64,000 nt of DNA from Nectonema munidae (Eukaryota > Nematomorpha > Nectonematoida > Nectonematidae). Where the stretch lies: the NCBI GenBank assembly GCA_030549495.1, contig JAUIRK010001028.1:62001-126000 (forward strand), given 5' to 3'. Both the position numbers and the translations under genes were made by a program. This document shows positions 1-15,000 of the stretch, in pieces; positions within the stretch are counted from its first letter, which is position 1, and each line of letters opens with the position of its first letter. The notes beneath the pieces are model-generated. The model did not search any database. It worked only from the letters and a program-made list of their open reading frames with translations, and had not been told where the DNA came from.

Positions 1-3000
1 TTCGTCTTCCCCCTTTTCCACTGGCTTTTCTTCGTCAACGACCATTTTGTCTGGTGGCGCCGATGTTTCATCAAAAGGTTTCTCTAATGAAATCCTCACG
101 CCCTCCGCCACTACCAACTTGCTTCATCATCACTCAAATGAACTACACACTTCCTTTTCGACACAAGGAAATTTTTTCTCTAGAAACTTCGTAGGTGTAG
201 GAAATGCCATGTCACCGTCATCATCCGTTGCATCGTACCGACAACAACACTCATCGAATTCGCTATCTCCGAATAAAGTATCAAGAACTAATTTGTACAT
301 CAAGGGACTTGACAAAAATACATGTGATAAAGACCTACGCAATTTGTGCAAATCGTAAGTACTCTTTCTTTCAAGTTTTGTCGATGCAAAGCAGCAGAGC
401 TGCAAGGAATTTTAGTTCTGAAAGAAAGCATCTGCCTTCGTCTCCTAACCCTTACAAATTTTGTTATACTTCAACATGATTTAGTTCATGCATATGGATT
501 ATTTTGTTTATACGCTACTAGTATTCTCCCTGAATCACTTTTTAAACACTTTGCCCAATATTTGTCTACAAAATTGTATGCTCAGGTGTGAAAAGGTTAG
601 CAAACATTTTATCAACTGCATATGTCGATTTATTTACACGATCTGAAAATTGAGCTTGGGGTTTGTCTTTGTCTTTCAAGTTTACTTTCTCCTCATATAA
701 CTTACGTTAGAAGAGGTGTGTGTGTGTGTGTGTTGTATGTTTCATACACACGATAACTTTTTTCCATTTTATAGTCAATTGAAATTAACCCATTTACAGC
801 CAATGTTCCTATTTTGGAACATAAGTAATTTCATCTTCGTCTGCTTTTTTCAATGGCTTTGAATATAAATCGTCTGCTTTTTTTAGATATCGTCTGCTTT
901 GCTTGGCCTTAAATGGGTTAAAATGATCAGAATTCTAAGGGTTGAACAAGCGCAACTCTAAAGACAAAAAGAAACAGAATAATATTTATAAGTTTTACAT
1001 CTAACACTTTAGCCGTTAAATGAAGTAGGAAATTATCTAAACAGGTATAAGTCAAAATGTGAAGTGATTATTAACGCAGGCACCATTTTAAAATGGAAGA
1101 CAAGGCAACAAACTGTTATTGCGTAATTTTAATTTAGTTACTATTGAAGCTTGTAAAATAATTACGTTTCCCTTTCATGAAATTTTGAGATTGGTCTAGT
1201 TTTTTGATAACGCCACAAAAACTATAAAGTTGAAATTGGGTCACGAAGGTGTCAAGCTTTGCTTTATAAGATTGTTCGTAGCTAACACATAAGATTAAAA
1301 AAACAGTAAAAAATTAAAAAAAAAGGGATTGAAATAGTAAGATACTGTAAAATATAAAACATAATTTTTTAAAAATATTTTATATCCGCATCCGCTAGGA
1401 TATCAAATCTAATATCCGCATCCACGGATGTAAAAAAATCACATCCGGTACATCTTTAGTACTGAGCTCTCACATAAGCAATGAAGAATCTGTTTGAAAA
1501 ATAATTGAGAGATTAATTTAATTAAATAGCATGAAATCTTGGTAAAAAAACCTGCTCACATTCATCTTTGCTGCTCGTCTAATTAAGTGTATTTGGTTGG
1601 TGACTAAAATTTAAAAATAAAACGCTGTAAATTAAAAAAAAAAGTTAGAAATTCTTAACGATGTAAAAGAGTGGTGCATTTGGAAATCGAGTAATTTTTA
1701 AAGAAATTATGGGACTTTAATTTTTAAGGCGTAGCTTGAAGTTTTATCTTTTTCATTTACATTCTATTCTTATGTGCTTTATGTAATACAGATTATGTAC
1801 TCGGAAATGATACGCTCAGCAATAACGATTCTAATTGTTTGTCACATCTCGCCGGTGTCCTTTGTTTAAATATAGCTTGGCGTACCTCTTAGCCTGTCAA
1901 AGTGCTATGCTTATTAAAGTTCTAGAAATAAACTCCATCTTATGCACTGTAACCTCATGATCATCATTTAATTTTATTTTTTATTCCTTTGTCTATGTGC
2001 TTATTTTTTTAGGTTCGGAGATATTTCATCCACAAAAGCTATCATTGATGAAAGTTCAAAACTTTGTCGAGGTAAAGCTTGTGACTATTATTTTTCTTTT
2101 AACACTTGTGGTTCCACTCTTTTTAGCTGTTGAAATATATATAATTTTGAATTTTTTCCCAATTATTTGTAAGACGTGTTTTCCATGTTAGTAGATTTTG
2201 GATATTGATTTTCTTCTTTCAGAGCGAAGTCCTTAATTGGATATTTGAAAGCAATTTTTTTAAATGCATGAATGTATGATTAATTTTTATATAATGGTCG
2301 CTCCGAATTTGTGCCATAGGTGATCAAAAGCAGAAATATAATGACCATGGATTTGAATTAGAGCTCGCAAATTTTTCACCAGAGTAAATATTTTTAAACC
2401 TAAAAGTTCACGTTTTTTGATGACGTGAAGCAAAAAGCAAAAGTGATGTAGCTCTTGAAATTTCTCTACTATGCACGTTTGTTTCATTATTTTCTCTGGA
2501 TATTTGTCTGCTGCATCAACTTGCAATGCGTTCTTAAATTCCAATGACAAAGTAACCCATGTTAACAGTTTCTTACATTTATCCCAATTGAGCAGCCGTA
2601 AATTTCTCTAGATTCTTTTTCAAGAGTGGGATCTATTGAAAACCTCGATGACTACCACGCGCTTTATGTATGTGTAAGTTTTTGTCTACAATTAATGATT
2701 TTTTTCTTGATTATTAGGATATGGTTTTGTGGATTTTGAAAACTCGCAATCTGCTCAAAATGCGGTTGTTGCATTAAAATCAAAAGGATATCAAGCTCAG
2801 ATGGCGTTCTACCGCACTAAAGTGAATTTATTATGTCATTCTTTAAAGCAAGATATTTAATGATTAAATATGTGAAGGTTTACAATTATTTTTATCAATA
2901 CTGTCGAAGAGAGAGAGGAACATGGAGGAAAATTTTGGGGCTTGCTAAAATGTTCAATCCATTTCCAAAACAATTTTATGTCATGGTCTTCATATAGATT

Positions 3001-6000
3001 TATGAATATTTTTAGTCCTTTGTCTATAGCTGTCACTTCAAAACATCCCCTTTCCACTTATAAGGGTAAAAGATGTACACTTACAGAATGGTCACCTGCC
3101 CACAACGGCCATTTTTAAAAAGTCACGCGATTGACCGCTATAAACAGGTTTTACTGTATTTACAAATGATTCAATGAACTGGGGTAAAATAACATGTTTA
3201 TACCTAACTCACTGTGTTTTTACCTCTTTTAGAAGCACGATTTTTATTCCTAATCATCTGCTTTCTCTTTCAATCGAATTCATATTCGGTTTAAGGGCAG
3301 GCGACTTTAATTTTTTGGTACATTGGTCATTAACGGGTTAACCCCTCCCAGAAAACAGGGCATGTAGTAAATTGATATATATAACTAACCAAAAATCAAG
3401 AATTCGTCTGCGTCGTTTAAAAAAGAAGCTATGGACTGCTTTGGTTAGTCCTTTGTGCCCAATGCGACACCCTTGTCCCATAAATAAGATCGCCTGTCTT
3501 AAGGTATCTAAAAATTTGCTTACGCGTCCCCTAAATGCTAAACATATTTGAATCTTTCTGAGTTATCGAATCTTAAAGCTGCTTATTTGCACAGAAATAT
3601 TCACTAAGGACTGAAAGAAATTCTATTTGTTTATTTAAGAAAAATTTATATTCTCAAAATTCATCAGATACGAACATGTATATTGCAAATTTACCACTCA
3701 CATTCACTGAAAATGATTTATCTAACATCCTCTCTAAACACGGAAAAGTTATTTCAACCAAAATTTTGAAAGATGCCAATCAATCAAGCCGAGGTGTTGG
3801 ATTCTCGAGGTATGCAACTTCATGATCTTTGTCTTTTATACCCGTCAATGAGGAGGCAGGGATGGGAGAAGGGGGTAAATTTGTTTTTCTCAGCACAGGA
3901 ACGTATAAATTTAAACACTTTTTATCGTCCATCTAGAATCGTCTTTTCTCCCCCGTCTTCTGAGTCTGGAGCGAGACCGTGTATGAATGTACTAAATCCC
4001 ACTTGTCAAGAATGAGAAAAAGAAAGTCAATGAGGCTAAAATGGAGGCTTAGACAAAATAATCCTTATTTCAAAAAGAAGAAAATTTCTTATCAAATTAA
4101 CTTGCCACATATAATTTCATGCATCATATAATACACAAAGATTCAAATTTTTTTTTTAAAGATTTTTGAGCAATTAAGACTTTGAAAGATGCAACATCGT
4201 AAGGAAAAAAATTGTTTTGCATGAAGTGCTACTGAGTTTATGTTGGCAAAACAAAATTCATCTTTCTTTCTACGATATCCTTTTCTTAAAGACTCTAGGA
4301 ACATAGGGTTTAGGATTGTATCATACTAACTAACATTCAAGTAATTAACTAGTAACCAACACCAAACACTTCTCGCTCCAAAAGGGTTTGTGTCAAACTG
4401 ACCCATTCTGGGCAACTCAATTCTTAATAAACAAAACTTGTTGTACCTGGATTTTGAGTTTGGATTTTGGAATTTATTAGCGAGTTGTGCGCGTAAAAAC
4501 TTCATTTTTCAAAAACCTGCTTCTATCCTATGACTTCCAAAATTCAGAGATTTACCTCCAGAAAAGTTTATAAAATTTTTTGACACTTTGTATTATATTT
4601 TTGCAAAATCATTGTAAATATTTCTAGGATGGAGAATAAAAAATCTTGTCAAGCAGTAATTGAAGAGTATAATGGCAAAATTATTCCAGGTAAGATAACT
4701 CTTTACTTTTTTTTATCAATAGCTTAATACTTAATACCCGTATACAATTCTCTGGAAAAAATAACGATATTTAATTTTGCACAAAACATTTATCAATTAA
4801 AAATTCATCCCTTTCCACGACTTTTGAGTTGCTTTAAAATTTAGTTTGATGTTCAATTAGCGCCAATCCATTCCTGTTTCAAAAACTACGACGATCTAAA
4901 TTTTCAAGATTCGCTTTACGGTATGTGTCGTATACACGGTACGATTATACGGATACACTAGTATATTTTTATGTAAAGAACGAATACCAGTTTTTCAAAA
5001 GCTATTTGATGGGTAAGTTATGTTTGAATTGCGTTCCATTGATTTATTGATTTGTAAATAATGGAATTATTATACACTTTTTTTCTTTTGCTTGTTTATG
5101 CTTCCCTTGTTCTTCAAATTAAAGTGCTTTGTTGTACAAATTTATCAGTAGGAGTTTAAGGTATTTATATATAGTGTGGTCAGTTTTGCCAATAATTTTT
5201 GATGTTCATTTTCATAAATTGTGCAATCTATCGTCTTTAATTCTACTAGAATCACTCCAAATTAATGTACAATAAAAGTAAATTATAGCATTATATAACA
5301 ACAATTTCTCTTTTACATTTGTGTTAAAATGTTCATTTGGAGATGTATGTCATCTTCATTACATGATTTTTTATTTGAAAGAGATAAAATAGAAATGACT
5401 ATATTACCGTAACTAATTTCATGAAAACAAAGAGATATTATCTCTTTTAGATTAGATAGAGGGAATGCAACTCTATCTTTAAAGCTTATCTATTAAACTT
5501 AGTGATGGTAGGGAAAAACAGTTGGCAAACTCTCAGAGGTTTGAAAGATTTATTCGTTCTTATAGTGTTTAGGGTCCGAATTTAATGTTAAAATCTCCAC
5601 AAATGAGACCAAATTTGGAAAAATAAAAGAGATATTAGGCAGGAAAGGAATATGTTCACAAGCAAATGACTGAATTCAATAAAACTTTGCTTACCCCACT
5701 GTCGGTAGTGTTGATCAGGAAACTTGGAGATGGTTCACTCTTGATAGCGTAACTTAAGTTTTTCCATTTTTTATAATTTGTCTTCGGCTCCCTTAGACGC
5801 ATCACGTTCATGCTTTATGACTATAGTAGAATTCATCTGACAGTAGGTCTCTTGCTTTTTCTACATAAACTTTTCTATCTTTCATAACAAAACAATAACC
5901 AGTCAAACTTGTTAAGATTTTGTTTCATTTTCTTTCCATCTTTTTTTTTGAATCTAAGTCCTGACTTCACATCGGATTTTGTTCTTTGTAACTTCTTTCA

Positions 6001-9000
6001 AATTACGTTTTCAATCTTGCAAACTATATCGATATTTTTCACATTGTTTTTTCTTTCTTTATTCTTTTGTTCACCTAATTGTTTCTATCAATCATCATTG
6101 TGCTTCGTTTATATTGCTTAGAAGTTCTTTTATTCGTCAAAGAAACAACTTGTTATCTTTTAAACAGTTTTTAGAACATTTTAGAAAATGGTGTTTGTTT
6201 ACACCGAAATTTATGCTTTTGTTTAAATTTTCAATAAGAAACTGATGTGAATGTTGAAACTTAAATCATCCATAGATGAGGGTGTTAAGAGGATGTAAAT
6301 TTTTTGCGTATCATGCACATCTTTGGATGCGGATATTCGATACATTTCTACACATTCGTCATCGTAAATTTTTCTCATTTTCTAAAGTATATACCACTCA
6401 TTGTTATTATTAAACTTTTGTTACATTTTCTAAAAGGAAAACAAAAATTGATTGATTGATTAAAAGAAGTATTGACGAACGTGTCTGTTATTTTTTATCA
6501 AGAAAATAGAATAAATGTAAAAGACGGCACTTTATTGAAGAACTGTAGTATATCTGAAAAACCAGTTATACTACAAACACCCTCGTCTTTAGTTGTGCTA
6601 AGGATGTTTGAATTGATTAACACATCATGATGTTGCCTGACATACAATTGTGATAGGTGTGTACGCACAAATAATATTTTCAAAGAATCTGCATCTTTTG
6701 AATACGCTCAGAGATATATTGAAGACGCACCTCAATTAGTATATCTTTTCCTGACATGATCCAATTACAACAATAGCCTTCCGTGATTACAAACGCGCAT
6801 AACTCGAAGAACTCGCTACTACCCTTGTTTTTACCATCAACGACATTTGCCTTACATGATTAACACTTTATGATTCCGATTTGTTAGATTTAACAAATGG
6901 TGCTTTTTGTGACCATCTATATTCTTGGGTATTTTGAGACATTGATTAAAACTTAAAACTAAAAGCGAATGTAGAACAATTAAAATTAATGACTTGCTAG
7001 CTTTATTAATTTAGAAACGATCCAATTAAAATATTTTGTTCTGAGGCATGCTTGGGAAAATTAGCTTGGGGAAAAATACTGTTTTCAACTAACTCGCCCT
7101 TGTCTAGATTTTCCTGTGTGTTGAATTGATGTGAATAATAATCACTGGCTTATGTTGTCGCACACATCTGCACGCATTGATGAATACCATATAAAGCTTT
7201 GTGTGAACTAAATTTAGCGCTATCAAATTTATCAAAGTTGTTCCATCATCTCCCATAGTGATTTAGAAGAAGCATAATCAACAATAAAATAGAAGAAAAT
7301 TTTTGATTCAAGATGAGATTACATCGAAGACCATACAATCCGCCGTTGAAGTTGAAGGAAAGTACGTTTAGCAATGTCAAGAATCTTAGTTAAAGGCGGG
7401 TCTAAGTTCTGACAATCAGTCATGTATAATTTTCTTTTTCCTACGGCAACATTATGCGTTCAGATTTATCTCCGCCTATATCTCTTCAGCTTATATCGTT
7501 CAATATGCGATAACATAAACTACAACAACTATTGTTAAATAATACCATTTTGATAGTCAAATCAGCATGTACATACGCGCGTTCTTTACCGCCACTGTGT
7601 TCAATATCTATGTGTATCTCACGTACTAACCCATCACATCAACTGGACCAGCAGTATGCCCAGGTTTGAAGTTGTACGTTGACATGCAAAATCACAAATC
7701 AGAGCATGGTCCACACCATCACGCAATACTATAGCATTCAATTACGACGATATCTTATCGTGCATTCCTAATCGAATACTTCTAAGAACGGCGCTGGTTT
7801 GGAACCATTCGTGGGTACCACAAGTGATATCATTTACTAATTTTATTTTACCGACTTAGCTAATCCACTTGCCAATGGAATATTATGTTTTCTAAGGTAC
7901 ATCAGAGTTTCAAAACACCCACCCGTGATAGCAACGACGTATCTACAGTGCAAAACCATTTGGTCAGTCTTGACATAATACCTACGTCAGAATTCAACGA
8001 AATTCACCACATTTGCATCGAATTTTTTTTAACACTGAATGAACATTGCATAACCGTTTTGAAAGCGTGAATCTAAAATTAAACATCCTCGCTATAATGC
8101 CAGTTGCAACATTATTTTGTCATTTTGCATACATGCTTTTTCCGATGCTTTCAATAGTCAAAGTTCTGTGACTAGTGACGTCTTGTATGTCTCCTCAAAT
8201 AACACGAATTCTTTATCAAAATAAGTATTCGCGTCTAGGATGTATACAGGAAAATCTCTATATACAGCAGTGTCATCTTCTACAGTTATGATGCAGTTAG
8301 TTGTTCTCCACTTCTGCACCGATCTTGCCAACAAACAACGTATCGCAAGCTTCAAGGACAGCGTGCTTGTTGCATCTATTAAAATGTGTCAGCTGTTGAT
8401 GTTCCTTAACTATCTGTTGTCATATAGCACAGCTCGTTTCCAATGGTATCAGTTCAATCACGTATTGATCCTTAGTTGCACTCAACCAATTGACTCCTTT
8501 CTCATTCCAAGTTCAACACTTTTTCTCAGTAACATAACAAACAGCAGCAGCATCAGCCTATTCTCTATATACTTTACCGGAAATAATTATAAAAAATTAT
8601 AAATAAACTCATTTTTCAAAGCACATAAGGCACACCAGTGATCAAGTTGACTTTGCGAGACAAGATTTCTAGCAATTCACACTTATTGTTCAGTTTCCAA
8701 GGTTTCTGTCTTTCTTCGTTTTTCTATCCGCCTCGGCATTTTCGGTTTCTGAAGCAGACGGTACGATCACAGCATTGGATATTAAAGAATCGGTATCAAG
8801 CCTAGTCAGGGTTTCAATATCATAAATAGTACCCTAACATCGCTCAAGTCCCTCACTTCCTTGATAGGCGTCTATCCTCTAACCTTTATTGCTGTACTTT
8901 TGTGAATGAATTAATCCCTTGCAATCTATAATCCGAATATTGTTGTAAGAGTCGGGTCGAAACGGTAATCCGTTTCAAAAGCCGCAATCATATAATATGC

Positions 9001-12000
9001 TACACGCTAGACTGACCTCGTTATCATAAGCTGACCTAGCAATCAATCTTCTGCGAACAGGCAAACACTTAAACCAGAAAGTGACAGTTGGATTAAAGGA
9101 TTATTGCTCAATGTGCGCTAACATATACAGTATTGCCCAATTTTCTTTATCATTGTAGTTCAAGGGGGTAGCAGCAACAGTGTTTGTGAATTTATCTAGT
9201 ATGCTGTGCATAAACCTAGTTTTCCTTTACACATGTACATAAAGTATCCAGAGTCAATACACATGTTTCATACACCACATTAGCATCTGTGCTAATGTTC
9301 AATTGGTCTACACAATGCTGCCTTTCAACAACAACGGGCTATCTTTTCATAACAATAGAATGTAAGGAAACCTACCCGCAGTTTAGCTATTTAATAAGTG
9401 CATATCACATAATGACCACCGCCGAAAAGAGACGATTTCATTAATCCATTGATTCGGTGTGTTACAATGTACTTTCAAATTCAAAGAATAATAATCTTTC
9501 TAAACAGCAAATGAGGCTAACGTTGCGCGATTGCGCATCTTGCAACTGGACTCATGTTTCAGATATTTTAGGTTTATCTTTTTCAGATATTTACAAAGTT
9601 TTAATTTTGTTAACCTTTGTGAATCACCACATTGATATAACACTATAGCGTTCTTAGCCTTATCATTTTCTAAGGTGAATTGTTCAACCATAAAGTCATC
9701 GTATTGCTTACTGTTGTTCCATTGCACCAGAGAGTCCACCACACGAAGCTCGCGCAATCAGTGATTTCGATGGAAATGATCGCGTGCAACGCAATCCGCG
9801 TATTAAATCCCTGTGCCACAATTCAGCGAGCGTGTGTATAACCGGCTCTATTCTAGCATCTGCGTGGTCAGTGGTCTTGGCATATTTTATACACATCTTA
9901 TTGGCTACATTTTGATTCGATCGATTTATATTGCTGGCTATCCTGCACTGTTTTAGTCACGTCAGATGGTATATACGCCGGAATGTGACCTCGTTACTGG
10001 CCCTGCCTTCACAAACGCGTCTTCAGGCACCCTTCAACTTAAAATATTAATAATTGTGATTCGATACAATAAATGACATTTGCAATATCGATGATAATAA
10101 AAACTAGCTTATTGTTCACGATATTGTAGTTAATATAGGAAGATCATAATCAGGATGAAGACGTGAATAGAAGAAGGTAATTGAGAAACTAATAAATATT
10201 TCTATATAAAATTAACTACGATGACAAGTTGATCTCAATACATTATTTTTATTTCCCATCGTAACTGGAAAGTTGAAATCGCAGATTTGCCGAAACAGAA
10301 GTTCAAATTTCTTCAATAAAAGTGTCCTCTTTTACATTTATTCATTTTCTTACCAAAAATTGATTACATTTTCCATTTTAAAAATTAAGATGAACTAATA
10401 ATAATAATAATCTCTCTTAACCCGTACCATAGAAATCAGACGATATCTAAAAAAACGCAGACGATTTATATTCAAAGTCATTGAAAAAAGCAGACGAAGA
10501 GCATTAGGATTTAATGGAAGTGAAAATATCAATGTCCTCAAAAAAATCAAATCCCAATTTTCGTTATATACTAAAGATAAAGAACGTAGCTATGATTTCA
10601 AAGAATATCAAAGCTAATAGAAGTGATGAGGAATCAATAACCGAAACTGGACTTTCGCAGTCTTTTGTTATTTTCAAGCAATTAAGGTTTATGTATCTTC
10701 TCAAAGCGAGTTAATTTTTTAGATCGGATGTTGGAAAAAATTTGTGATCGTTATATAGATAATGTGAGTGAGAATTATTCGCTAGTACTATTTTTGCCTC
10801 GTAGATATTACGTATTGAGCTATTTTCTCATCTTTACAAAACGTATGTTTTTATACGTGTTAAAAATTCTTCGCTGACTCCGCTATCGAATGACGATTAT
10901 AAGAGTTATCGGAAAAAAGAGTTTCTTTTCAAATATACGATTTATCATCATCAAAAATAATTGGGCTCTGTAAGTTTTCGAAAAAAAGTTTTATATAACT
11001 GTTTTCCTCAGTCAAACCACTTGTTTTGCATCTAGTTCATTTTATTCAAATTTATTCCTTCCGATAAAAATGCATATAAATTCTAATATCGCTTAAAAAC
11101 ATGCTATAACTTCAACATTTAAAAAGTTTTCAAAATACCTCTTTCCATTTTTGGAAATTGTTTTTCGTTGATTGAATGAGACTAAAAGAAAGTTTTTGAT
11201 TAACTCTGTGATGCTTGCCTTTTAGGTTGTGTCGAGCCGTTGGTTATAAAGTTTGCGGATAACTCACATACCAAACAACACCAGGGACTCACTCGTTTCA
11301 ATGCACAAATGCCTTCCCCACTCAACAACAAGGTCTTGCCTACTCGATCTTCCCTGTCTTTGCCATTGGCTTCAAAAGATGCAAATCACTTGTTAAAGCA
11401 GTATACCGAAAATATCTTGCATTCTTCGTCATCTTACAATTTAGTAAGTAATCTACTCTTTTAAGTCAAAATTCTCTATATGCGCTTTACTACATTTTAA
11501 ATTTGGAAAATTTCATTTAATTTTATTTATCATCTTCCCCTTACAACATGATTATATTTCTGTCAATATCTAAAGTTACTAATAAAAATTATTAGTCTAG
11601 GGACGTGAGTAAGGTTGGTCAGATACCCTCCTTCGATAATAATTCAAGGTGTTGGGTTCGATCCCGCATCAAGCCTGCTTTCCTCATAGTTCGATACAAG
11701 GGGCGCAATTGTGCCTTCTCGATGAAAACACCCCAAGGTACCTTTAATATGTTTTTTAATTGTATATACACTTCATCATACATTACTTTTAAAATGTTAT
11801 AATTTGTCAAGCGCTTACACATCAAAATTGTTTTTAATTTAAATTCATAGATATGGCAGAGGTAGCAAACATTTTTTAACACCCCTTAAAAACTTTTAAT
11901 GATTATTTTTTAATAATAAAAAAGTGTTTGCAATTAACATGGCGCTGTTTTTTTTAACATTCAAATAGGAAAATGTATGAGGCATTGGTGCAAAATCTGT

Positions 12001-15000
12001 ATAAATTTTTGTATGATAGATAATCACCAAACTTAAAATAAACAGAGTTCATTCTATTTCCTCTAAACTGTGATTTTGTTTCGCGCAAAGAACACTTTTT
12101 TGACTTACCATTAGTGAAAATTCCATTGGAAATTCGCGTTTGTGTGCACTGCGCCAATAAAGATACTATGTTTATTGAAACAAGAAGACAGAAAGAATGC
12201 GTAAGTGAGATTACTCACTATTTATCAAAGACAGAGAAGTCATCTTTCAGAAATAATTATTTGTCCAAATAACTAAGCTAAAATTCTTTCTCTAGCTGGA
12301 CTAATGGCCATTGTGCGATAAAAATTTTTAGCTATCATTAAGGGAAAACTCTTTGAATGACATTTGCACCAGTCAAGGAAGTCGTTGCGCAGTGTCAAAT
12401 CCACTGAAAAAGCTTTATATTTATCATCAGAATCTTTCAAAGTTTTAAGTTTCAGACTTTCTCAGTGTTTCCTATTTTTCCCTTGTGCTGTGTAACTTTT
12501 GTCTTCTATCATTTTGTTTTGCATTCACTCAAGAAACTTTTTCACCTCATCATTATTGTCTAAAACTTTCTCCCTTTTCTGCCCTGGATTGATGAAAATA
12601 AATCTCAAAACCGTGTATAATATAAGTTAAAATTCATGGATATGATCATTAATTTAAAATGTCCACTCATCTTATTTATAAATTGAGGTAGTATCATTTT
12701 TTGCGTCTGTTTTAAAAAAATAAATAAAATTTTATAAATTCTATTTATAAAACCTAGTTTCTAAAGATGGTTGTTATTGAACACGAAATAGTTTCTAAAA
12801 TAATTTTTGATAGAAATCAAGATAATAAATATGTATATTTTTAAATACAAAGTGATCGCGTTTTTGGTCAAAAAATTGGAATTTATTAACAAAGGTATTT
12901 ACAATTATTTTGAAATTAGAAAATGAGTTATATGAGAATAATTAAAAAGAGAATATGTGATTTGGGGGATAATTATCAGGCATCGACCACAAATTTGACT
13001 TGCTTAGAAATGAAATCAGCATTTTAATCGTGTTTGAAAAAAAGGTATTTTATTTATAATATGAATATTTTTGGCGCCAATTTTGAGACGTAAACCATAC
13101 ACATTAAATTGAGACTTAGGCCTTTTCAAAGTCTAGAAGTTGCATCGTCGATTTGGTATAAAAACATATTCATTTAAAATTTACTTTGAGTATCAAAACC
13201 TAGTATCTAACCAATCTTACTCACGCCCCCAATGAAAAACAAGGATTTCAGTGTCCATATGGACCTATGTTTTAAAGGTAAAGGTACCATAGGGTGTTTT
13301 CATCGAGAAGGCACAATTGCGCCGCTTGTATCGAACTATGAGAAAGTAGGCTTGATGCGGGATCGAACCCAAGACCTTGAGTATCGAAATCTAGAATCTA
13401 ACCAACCGTATTCACCCCAATGAAAAACAAGGATTATGAAAAATTTTATTTCAAAAAAATAAATTAAAAAGAATCAAAACAAGCATTAAGCACTTTATTG
13501 TGTTGTTCTTTAAAAACAAATTTGTTGCATTTATTACAAGTTGTTCTCTTTTTCTTTTTCTACCAAACCTTTTGATGAGATGTTTCTTTCTATATATACT
13601 GAATCTAAAGTATCTAGAAAAGGTCCTCTTTTAAATGGGCAGTTTTCTTTGTACGTTTTTGTGATTTCTGAATATAAAATTAAGGAATTAAGAGCAGAAA
13701 TATCTAAAATGCTGGATAACCGCATTGTCCATCTGATAGTTTTTCTTGAAACAGTATAATATCCACCTTTCGTTTTATAACCAGTTATAACTGAAGAAGT
13801 CTTTTTATTCGATTCACAAAAGCTTTCTTCATGATGATAAGTGCTTTGAAGTAAAACTGTTCTATATTTCTTTGGCATAATAAGAAACTATTGCGTCATT
13901 TTCTGTGAATAAATGTAATGAAGTGAATTGAGTTCCTCCTTTGGCCGAGGAAAAGTTTTGTGGAAAGGGTGTTTTATTTTTTTCGTAGTGTGCCTATAGA
14001 TGTAGTATTACTTTTGAACAATTTTTTCAGCTACCAAATAAGAATTAAAAAATTATGAAATGCAATGTTGTGACCTTTCAAACCATTTGAGAGCTCTAAC
14101 ACAACATTTACTGCCAAATTAAATCTCTGAACATAATGTGGTTAGTAAGTAGAGTGCAACAAAAAACTTAAGTTATATAAAAACTATATCAATTCATCCA
14201 ATACTTTTCTATCAATCAGCAATCCTATAAAGCTCTGAAGAACACTTCACAATTATTTCTTGTCTTTTCTTCGATAGACTTTGAGTGCCGCTTTTAAATA
14301 TTTCGGTCTAGATTTTTTGGCTTTATAATTAACCTTGAAATAACTTGAGGACATTATTTTCTTCCACCAAAATTAGGACGTAAAATGGCGTTCATCACAT
14401 CGGCAGCACGATCGATTCTAAAGTTTTCTTGAAAGAGTAGCGAATGAAATTCGTTCATTCAGTATAATCTTCACGTAATGCTTCTTTGACAGCCAAAGCT
14501 CTTTCATCAATACCTCAACTGAATGTTGCAGAATGTGGAAGTAACTCGTTAGCGTAAAGTTTAGTGTTGTTATTTCTTCTGAATATCAAGAACTTCCTGA
14601 TTTAAATCGTTGGGTTGAGACAGTATGCGATGTGCTCTTTTTAATGAATTAATTAAACACGTGGACTCTGTCTATATAAAAAAAATTTGCCGTACGCAAA
14701 GCATTATGAAGCTTACCCATGTTTCGTCAGGTTTGAGCATTCTATTTTTAGGTAAACAAATGTGTATTCTTTCATTTCAATGAAGGTTGAGCACGAGGTA
14801 TCACTAGCGCCTGATTAGATAGCAGATTTGTGATAATCTATAACCGGAAAAGAAAGACCTTGTTTAAGCCTGCTAATTCCATAAGTGCTGTTTTCGCCGT
14901 CCTTATTAGCCAACATAAAAGAGAAGAGAATTGGTGAAGTTTCATTAATAAATATTCATGTAATAAGTGGATCTAAATTTCATAAAATCAATCAAACAAT

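Larger units (their letters stand above)
355..2012 (+). other. shep intron 1
   Basis: Contains a TG microsatellite at 717-733 and one TTAA MITE at 785-921. A stretch at 1382-1462 repeats the words ATCCGCATCC and GGATGTAAAA; the same words return at about 6290-6360, in the style of degenerate hAT ends. The rest is AT-rich with nothing recognised. Confidence 0.6.
4690..11225 (+). other. shep intron 5
   Basis: A 6.5 kb intron. 4690-7300 is AT-rich with T-rich runs (about 5890-6240) and no recognisable gene. 7300-10020 is the separate, less AT-rich block described on its own. 10020-11225 holds one MITE and otherwise nothing recognised. Confidence 0.6.

Noticed and set aside
130-405. Minus-strand open frame over shep exon 1
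   Set aside because: Shadow of the RRM-encoding exon; no motif of its own.
5909-6245. Two Phe/Ser-rich open frames
   Set aside because: T-rich DNA gives Phe/Ser/Leu frames by chance; they overlap in different frames with no motif.
11600-11744. tRNA gene
   Set aside because: It is one of six related copies with a common non-tRNA body, so a SINE.
13541-13759. Open frame on the + strand
   Set aside because: Antisense to the piggyBac fragment, which carries the recognisable motifs.
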